Below, one piece after another: positions 56,432 to 64,000 of a DNA stretch of 64,000 nucleotides (positions are counted from its first letter, which is position 1; each line of letters begins with the position of its first letter). Origin of the DNA: Limonium bicolor (taxonomy: Eukaryota; Streptophyta; Magnoliopsida; Caryophyllales; Plumbaginaceae). The translations under genes were made by a program, and so were the position numbers. Under the pieces are notes generated by a model. It saw nothing but the letters and a program-made list of their open reading frames with translations, was not told the DNA's origin and ran no database searches. The stretch is from NCBI GenBank assembly GCA_023374045.1, contig CM041777.1:483639594-483703593 (forward strand), read 5' to 3'.

Positions 56432-59400
56432 TGTAACACCCCATCCAACATTAACACACTTACAATAAACTGCAGCGGAAAAACAAACCTCATCACATTA
56501 CTTAACTCGTTGGTGTTACACGCTGTTAACCACCCACGTGGCTAACAAGGCTATTACATAAACATTGTACCGGTCTGATGGACTAGATTCCCGAGCAACT
56601 ACACATCATTATCCCTTTCCATTAACAACACAACGTACACATACCTTCCAACTGTACCGAGTATTTACAAACTGATGCCGATAACAATTTCGGTCTTACT
56701 ACACCTACTGTATATATACAACTTAAACGATTACCCATGTACAATGACTACCCCGTCCTACTCTCGAACGGCTTCCAGCTCCTTGTACCTGAAATAGGAA
56801 AAGAAGAGAAAGGGTGGCCCCCAAGGGGCTCAGCACCTTTGCTGGTATGGTAATCCCGCAGCCCACATGCTACTGGGCCACGCACAACTAATTGTCATCT
56901 TAGCATGCGGTTGATTATTTTTAAATCATGCATGCAACTGTAAACACACAACACATAATCATTTCGCCTCAACGGGCTCAACAAACGGATAATATATCCT
57001 TACTTAATAAGTCACTCATGGTATTCATTATCCCTAGAGTGTTCCTCCTCTAATGGAGCTACTTCCTTAATAGACGACACTTACCCTTAAATCGGGTTAT
57101 CCTTAAACGCCTCTTTTCTCATATTTTATTACAACTTTTCCCCCACTTATTTGTCATTAAAACTCACCTAACATGTCCTTAACAACCTCATAACATCATT
57201 AACCATCAATCCCCATCATTACACATCATTTCCATACCTTAAACAATGTTTTTGGTCCATACAGCGCCTTGTCCGAACTTGTGTCCGGACTTCCCAAGTT
57301 CGGACACCGTTCGAGACTCTATGGGTGCAAACTGGTGAATGTCCGAACTTGCGTCCGGACTTCCCAAGTTTGGATGCTGTTCGAGGCCAAACCAGAGAAA
57401 TAAATAGGTGTGTCCGAACTTCCCATGTTCGGACGGTAGTTCGGACGCTGTTCGAAGATCAGAATATTCACGCGCACACAGGCACGTCCGAACGTCCACA
57501 TTCGGACGGTAGTTCGGACAGCCAAGAACTTCACTTTCCAAGCTTTGTTTCATCTATTCTCTTCATCCATTGACTACCCAAGCTTCATACATGAACTTAG
57601 GCCTATTCTAATACTAGAATATCACTTTGATTCACCTTAAAACATTGTCCAACTTGTTACTCAATCTTCTTATCAAATCTCTTAACACTTGTAACATTTC
57701 CTTTTTGTTTTCCAAGTGGTGTTTCACCTTAAATGACCACTACACTAAAATGCTTCCTCACCTTCATAACATCATCTCCCAAGCATCTCCTCTTACTAAC
57801 CAAATCCTCTTTTCACAACTTCTTGAATTCCTTTCTCAAAACCTTACCTAAACATCACTCTCTCCTTATTCATCAATCATTACCTAAACCTTATATAAAC
57901 TTCTCCAAGACTTTGACACACCCTAGAAACACTCACTTGATTTCTAGAACTTCCAAGATAATGCCAAAATCCTTGTAGCACCTTAGAACACCTTAATGCA
58001 TGTTTTCTTCTTTAGTGAAGCATGTATCCATTCCTAACAATTCCTAGTTCACCCAAGTTCATTTAAGCACTTAGTACTTCTTATACATTATACAAATTAA
58101 GCCATAGGTTCTCTTAGCACATCATCATTCCAAAGCTCATAGTTTTCACCATTAAACACTCAAGAACACCTAAATCCATCAAGAACACCATCATACACAA
58201 GACTTCACCAAATTTACACTACATCACAATATAGTGCACCATTAAAATTGCTTGGCACTTAGGCCCTTAAATAGCATGGCTCTTAGGCCCTTAAATTGCT
58301 TAAACCTTAAACACTGAATTTCCACAATATATATGCCTTTGACCTGCAAATACATACAACAAGACATATGTTCTTTTACTAGTCTCTTTAGAACACTTTA
58401 CTAAGTCATTCACCATTTGCTCTTTAGGTAGTTTTAGCAAGCATTATAAGCTCATTTCTCCTAAGGCATTAAACCACATTAGGTTAGTATATTTACCTCT
58501 TTTACACTCAAACTTCTTTCTTGTTTCCTCTTAAAACCGGTAAGGCATTTATTTCCTTGTCAACTACTAAGCAATATACCAACATTGAAATGAGTATATA
58601 AGCTTTATGCTTCATCTCATTGTAAACCCTAGGTTTACATTATTTCAAAAACACTAATGTAGTTGTTTTACCTTGATCTTTGAAGGGAGTTTGAATATCT
58701 ATGAAGAGAGGACTCCACCTAGTCCATGAAAAGTTGGAACCAAGCTAGAACAAAGTCACACCAAGAGCACCATTAATGTGCAATTTCGGTCAAGGCAAAA
58801 ACATGAAGGAAACTTGATTTTTCTTTGAGATTCCTTACCTAGAAGCAAAGGAGAGTAATAATATGTAGAAACACAAGCTCAAGCTCCATCAATGGTGATT
58901 TTCCATGGCACCAAAATTGAGTTCTTGAAGATTTGAAAAGGTAGAAGTGTAGAGCTTGACCTAACTAAGACAAATATGGTCTTAGAATTTGATTTGGAGC
59001 ATGGAGTTGGATTTGGCAAGGAAATGAAGATGGAGAAGAGAGGTTGATATAGAAAATCGTAAATGGAGGGGAGGAAGGGAGCTTGAAGACGTGTGAAATG
59101 AGAAGGGAATGAAAGAATGAAGATGAGTTCTACTTTTGGAAGATATTTAAGTTAAAGCAAAATAGTACTTTACTTTATAGGCTTTACTTTACTTATTTGA
59201 TTTCTTTTACATGTTGGTGACTCACACCATGAAAAACCGGCCCCCATATACTTAGAAGGGTATAATAGTCTTTGTTGACCAATTTAATTACTTATAACAA
59301 CATATGTTACAAACTAGCTTATAAAAGTTACTATTCATAAAAACAAGGCACATAGAAGTGAAATTTTTGATTTCCCATTGATATAGACTTCCAAATGTGA

Positions 59401-59944
59401 TACTATATAGTACACATGTTAATTAAAGAGTAATGATGGACATCTAGCCATACAAAACTCATTTACAAGACAATTTTTCAAAACGTGCTTTAAGACTCCT
59501 TAAAGCACATTTTGTGTTTTAACTTGTTTTCAAGCTTGGTTTCTTTGGTAATTGATTTAATATGTTCATTAACATATTTATAAGGTATAGATATGACCTT
59601 TAGGTCTTATACAAATTTATCCCAAGCTTAGAGCACATTTTTGCTCATATTGCCTTTAAGGTATTTTCTTGTGTTCTGCTTGGTTTAATTGTCCACCAAG
59701 GTTTCCTAAGGACTTAATTAGCCTTATTAAATCATAATTGAATATTATTTAGTCTTGGTAGGCTCTTTGGGTCCTAACCAAGTTCACTCATAGCTTAGAG
59801 CATGTTTTTGCTCAAGCCATATCTTAGTGCTTTATTGCATTTACTATAGTTTAAATTGTTCACTGATGTCTCTAAGGCACTTTTTAGCCTTTACATACCA
59901 TAGTTTAGTATTTTAAACCACATATCAAGGTTTGGGGTATTTCA
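56432..59944 (-). mobile_element. E8: solo LTR (3513 bp) inside E4's 3' LTR
   Basis: It is bounded by CGTGA at 56427-56431 and 59945-59949. On the minus strand it begins TGAAATACCCC and ends GGTGTTACA. It aligns with the start of the E1 LTR (shared AAAGCACATTTT, CTTTAATYAA and CCCATTGAT-type blocks) and carries the GTCCGAACTTG hairpins seen in E3. No interior or second LTR is present, so it is a solo LTR left by intra-element recombination. A minus-strand promoter-like module lies near 59190-59245. The short plus-strand frames at 57325-57978 are not genes. Confidence 0.9.
57271..57530 (-). repeat. Array of four GC-rich hairpins in E8
   Basis: Units start at 57271, 57341, 57412 and 57486 (spacing 70-74 bp). 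The first pairs GTCCGAACTTG with CAAGTTCGGAC around TGTCCGGACTTCC. The other units keep CCGAAC with GTTCGG in varied contexts. Confidence 0.8.
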
Positions 59945-61802
59945 CGTGACTTTAAGTGGTCAAACAGACCCGTAAAAATTATAAATCATTAAATAAATAA
60001 TATTAAGTATTTATGGAAGCTTAATAACCAATAAAAATAAAGAAACGAGAAAATTCTAGAAAACGGGCCCGGTTAGTGAATAGTACCTAAACTGGGTAAA
60101 ATAACGAGCATTTTCTGTAAAAGACGAAAAACGCTCCAACTAGTGTAACTGTAGGGGGCCGGTTTTTAATCAGTCAAGCAACCCCTCTCACACACATGTG
60201 ACTAGCTAGTTAAATAAGAAGAATCAAAAAGCAAAAGAGTAAAGTAAAAAGCTACTTTACCCCCTTCTCTCACCTCACTCTCTCATTTTCCTCATCTCTC
60301 TCCTACCGTCTTCCCCCTCCACCAATTTCTCTCTCTTTCTCCATTCTGGTTGGGCGATTTTGGAGAGCTTCAAGAAGCTCCAATGGCTTCCCTCCTTCTC
60401 TTGCATGCTCCACCTTCATTTGAGCTCCAAATGTAAAAATAATTACATATTTGAACTCCCCTCATTCTCTACACTTCCCTCTTTTCAAAATCCAAAAATA
60501 AGGAAGTTCATCTCCATGGGTTTTCCCCATTCAAAGAGAAAATAGCATCAATGGGTAGCTTGGAGTCTCCTCTCTCCATTAAGGTAAAAATCTACATGAA
60601 AAACTCATGTTTTCTTCACCTTCCTTCATGACCGATTTTTGCCCCATTTGTAATGCTCTATTTTTCTCTCTCTTTGGAGCATAATATCAACCTTGCAATG
60701 GTGGTGGATTCACCTTCTTGAACCAAGGGCTAAAACCCCTTCTAAAACACTCCAAAGGTAAACCCTAGAAATCTTGCTCTAAACATTTCATTGAACAAGC
60801 ATTAATTTAAGGGTTAGTATATTAATTGTAATTGTTTTGTGTTCATTGGGTGATGGGAATGGAGTTTGGAAACTCCATTCCCCACATAACCGATTTTGCG
60901 GCAAGAAAGGAAGAAGGAGGAAAAATGAGAAAGAAAGAAGGAAGTATAAGCCCAAGGTAAGAGCTCCTTCCTAATGTTAAATTCTATTGCATTAGAGTAA
61001 TGGAATGGGTAAAATATTTAAAGAACCCAAAACCTTGTACTAGTATTGGGGATTGTGAAGTTTGAGTATTTAAGAGCAAGTATTTGAATTGTAGGCTTTG
61101 GAGCCAAATGTGATGTGTATGTGTATTGGAATATTGGATTGAGAAAGTATTGAGGAGTTTATATTGTATTGATTGCTGGTAGGACCCTTGTATGGGTGTG
61201 TCTAGATTAGGAATGAATTGGATGAAAAGTGTGTATGTGGAGAAGTAAGAAAAGTAGGTAAGCTATGTCAAGATTTTGGTAGGAATATGTACATTTAAGA
61301 ATGACTTGGTGAATGGGAGAACCAAGGTATGTATTGGGATGAGTAAGGAGATTTAGTCACCATGGAATGGTAGTATGGTATGAGGATATAATGATGTAAA
61401 AATCTGTAGCAAAGAGGCATCAAAATGCATTGTGGAACTAGGAAGAATTAGTGTGCAAGATTTGGTAAGAATGGAGAGTTGGACTTGGGTATAGGTAGTG
61501 TAATGACTTGGAAATGTATTTGGGATGCTAGAAGTGACATTAGTAGGGGAAGTTAAGAATGGTAGAAGATGGTTTAAAAATCTGTAGCATAATAAAACAA
61601 AAACTGTTACATTTGTGGGAAAAGAAGTGAGGAATTGTGTAAGTTGATTGATGGATTTAGTAATGGGATTGATGGATGGATTGAGGTATATTAGGAAGCC
61701 TAAATGGCACTAAAACATGTGGGATTACATGTAGGAAGATTGAGGAAGTAATGGGTAAGAAGAGGGGCTGAAAACAGAAATAAAAATGCAAATACTGGGC
61801 CG

Positions 61803-62128
61803 GACCGACCTTGGGACCGGACTTGCAAGGTCGGTCGAGCCCAGATTTACAAAGGGCGGAAAGCTTCTGGAAAGGACCGACCTTGGGGACCGGACTTGCA
61901 AGGTCGGTCGGCCTAAAAACTCGCCTGTAATGTAACTTACTGGAATGGACCGACCTTGGGACCGGACATGCAAGGTCGGTCGACTCCAGAATTTCGAAAC
62001 CGAAACTCACTGGAATGGACCGACCTTGGGACCGGACTTGGCAAGGTCGGTCGGCCCTGTAATTTCCCAGAGTGAGTACCCTACTGACTTCGACCGACCT
62101 TGGGTCCGACCCTGGGTAAGGTCGGTCG
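61803..62128 (+). repeat. Array of five GC-rich hairpins in the E4 3' LTR
   Basis: This is the better-preserved copy of the array at 23747-24067. Four of the units keep full GACCGACCTTG and CAAGGTCGGTC arms. Sequence and spacing match the left array apart from a few indels. Confidence 0.85.
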
Positions 62129-63867
62129 AGTCATACAAAAAAAAAATTTAAGTTAAATAATAATAATATATATGTATATATATGTATACCCACATATACA
62201 TATGTACGTATATGTGAGTAAACCAGTGTTAAGTAAGGAAACAAACTTAAAGAAAGTAAACAATGTGTAAGTATAAGAACAGTACGTGAAACCGAAACAA
62301 CGGGACGACGGGGTAAGTACGGGAGTAGCAATTATTATGTATGTAATGTAATGCGTAGTACTGATTGAACCGTTTGGCATGTAGCCGGGGGTTCAAGAAT
62401 AGGACTCGAGGAACAAATAAGGACTAAGGAACAAGAAGACACCGGTAAAGTAAATTGCAGAAAAAGGTATGATTTCTTCATGCCATGTATCCTAATCTGG
62501 TTACCCCAATTTGTGTGCTTATTTGATCACCTAATAAGATAAATGCATGAATCGGACTATTTTGCACTTACTTGTGCTTGTTTACATTGTTCTTGATATT
62601 GTCTTGAACAATAGTTTGTATAATTCATGAAATGTATGAATGATGATGGAGTGTATTGTATTTCGTAGTGTACTTGTATATTGTAATGGATTTTGTATGG
62701 ATGTGTATATGTACAATGTATTGTGTATGTGGCTTGAATGAATGACTTCTGCTAATTCCTAACTACCTAACTCCTAACATAAGTAAGGAATAAATTGGAA
62801 TGAGTAGAAGTCCGATATAGCTTCGGCCACGCGTGAGGATGAGGAGACACAAGAGGTTGGATCCGATTCCTGACTCTTAAACTGGTCCAAGGCCCAAATC
62901 CCTTAAATGGGTAGCATCCCGGATTGGTGAGTCAAGTAATCCCGGTGGTGGGACGGAGTAGTCCCCGGGCCGGAGGTCCCGACGACTTAACATGAGTAAG
63001 AGTAAGTAAGTAAGTAAGTATGTATGAGTATGAGTATGTATGTGTAAGTACTGTGGAACGAGTAAAAGAGTAATCTCCACCCGATTAACCCGGGTGGACC
63101 AACATGAGCTAACAAGGATGGTGTATTATGTATGTATTGCGTATGTATTGTATATGTATTGTGTAACGCGGATCCCGGAAAGGTAAGAATATATTTGATG
63201 GCTTGTATGGGTTACCATGTATGTATTGAAGAGTGTGTATTGACGTGTATGTATGTATTCCTTGCGTAATGTATTGTAATATTATGTATAAGAGCATGTA
63301 TGCATGTATGTTTGAATGAAATCAATCGCATGTATTCGAACAAGTGGTCGGCGTACCCTCACTAGTACGCGGGGTATGCGGTTATCATGCGCAGCGAAAG
63401 CTGACCCCCTAGGGGAACGTTTTTAGTGTGCAGGTACCCGAAGCGGTTTTGGTCAAGGCAAGAGACCGGTGGCACACCCTTGTATTTAGGAAGCAAGTAG
63501 TTGTGAGGAATGGGTAGTGGGTAGACTCCTAGCGAGTATGAACGAGTTTGGAAGAGGTGTTATTCTTGTATAAGGATCCTAGTAAACTCGGTGAATGACA
63601 TGGTACTGTACTGAACTTGTGGATTGTATGAAATGGGAATTGTAGTATTTGATTCGTAATTGTAGTAAGACTCGCATTGTGTAGTACTTGGATATTCCGG
63701 TCCATCAGACCGATGTTGTATGTAATAGCAGTAGCCTTGTTAGTCACGTGGGTGACTAACGACATTGTATCACCCATCGTATGTAAGTATGTACCGCTGC
63801 GTGTATCTGGAAGTATGAGGAGATTGGACGGTAATGACAGTATTAGCAGTAGGGGTGTTACACCTAG

Positions 63868-64000
63868 CTTAATTAATAAGCATAGGTGTATTGATTGGTG
63901 TCTACTTCCCCATTTGGGTATTGACTTGGGAGGTTGACAAGTGTGTTGACAAACTTGACCGAAAATCAAGAGAGGAGATGGAAGGGGAGCAAAGGAGAAA
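63868..64000 (+). repeat. E7 LTR continuation
   Basis: After the CCTAG duplication the sequence resembles the E4 LTR at about 22755-22890 (GGGTATTGACTTGGG-like text, then a purine-rich GGAGATGGAAGGGG run). It therefore continues the LTR that broke off at 21606. The window ends inside it. Confidence 0.65.

Larger units (their letters stand above)
21607..63862 (+). mobile_element. E4: giant-LTR non-autonomous retrotransposon hosting E5, E6 and E8
   Basis: Two closely similar LTRs, TGAAATACCCCG...GGGGTGTTACA, are flanked by CCTAG duplications 42 kb apart. Without the three later insertions, E4 has LTRs of about 4.2 kb and an internal region of about 5.6 kb (25775-26703, 43327-44554, 52654-56111). 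A PBS (25780-25791) and a polypurine tract are present, but no gag or pol is recognisable. It resembles LARD-type elements, though LTRs nearly as long as the interior are unusual. The shared LTR ends with E3 suggest mobilisation by chromovirus integrase (inference). Confidence 0.9.
56112..63862 (+). repeat. E4 3' LTR, interrupted by solo LTR E8
   Basis: 56112-56431 and 59950-63862 together correspond to the 5' LTR. It carries the same promoter module (from 60154), AAGGTAA motifs (60581, 60755, 60954), hairpin array (61803-62128) and microsatellites, and ends GGGGTGTTACA before CCTAG. It restores several single G residues missing from the left array. Confidence 0.9.

Noticed and set aside
57325..57978. 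Plus-strand frames in E8
   Set aside because: They read the hairpin repeats and T/C-rich LTR sequence antisense to the element; no family resemblance.

Overview
The window is plant nuclear DNA made almost entirely of nested LTR retrotransposons. I found no host gene, rRNA, tRNA or CRISPR array. The evidence is Ty3/gypsy pol of chromovirus type, gag-only and coding-free LTR elements, tRNA-like primer binding sites, polypurine tracts, 5-bp target duplications and a Mutator-type MITE. An angiosperm is likely; I cannot name the species.

Layout. (E1) 1-8997: 3' part of a large non-autonomous element, with a coding-free internal region (1-4373) and a 4.6-kb 3' LTR (4374-8997). (E2) 9003-12464 plus 19286-20438: probable 5' LTR of a plus-strand gypsy element, with its PBS and the start of gag. 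E2 is interrupted by E3 (12465-about 18677, minus strand), a decayed chromovirus with one LTR, and by a 547-bp palindromic MITE (18730-19276). (E7) 20439-21606 and 63868-64000: one LTR split by E4. (E4) 21607-63862: a giant-LTR, coding-free element with target duplication CCTAG. Three elements sit inside E4. E5 (26709-43326, minus strand) is a tandem LTR-internal-LTR-internal-LTR array coding only for Gag, duplication ACAGG. E6 (44560-52653, plus strand) is a LARD-like element, duplication ACGAC. E8 (56432-59944, minus strand) is a solo LTR inside E4's right LTR, duplication CGTGA. The order of insertion is E2, then E7, then E4, then E5, E6 and E8.

How the parts may work together. E1, E4, E7 and E8 have no pol. 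E1, E4, E8 and the pol-bearing E3 share LTR termini (TGAAATACCCC at one end, GGTGTTACA at the other), and E1, E3 and E4 have similar polypurine tracts, which suggests that chromovirus enzymes mobilised the non-coding elements. E5 supplies only Gag and would need reverse transcriptase and integrase from a Tat/Ogre-like partner.

The most unusual signal is structural. The LTRs of E1, E3, E4 and E8 carry arrays of GC-rich hairpins spaced about 71 bp apart, whose stems differ between families but remain base-paired. E3's LTR has a second covarying hairpin set with an invariant ACCTATGG loop. E5 and E6 carry repeated polypurine-tract-like motifs placed in hairpins. All comparisons were made by eye.
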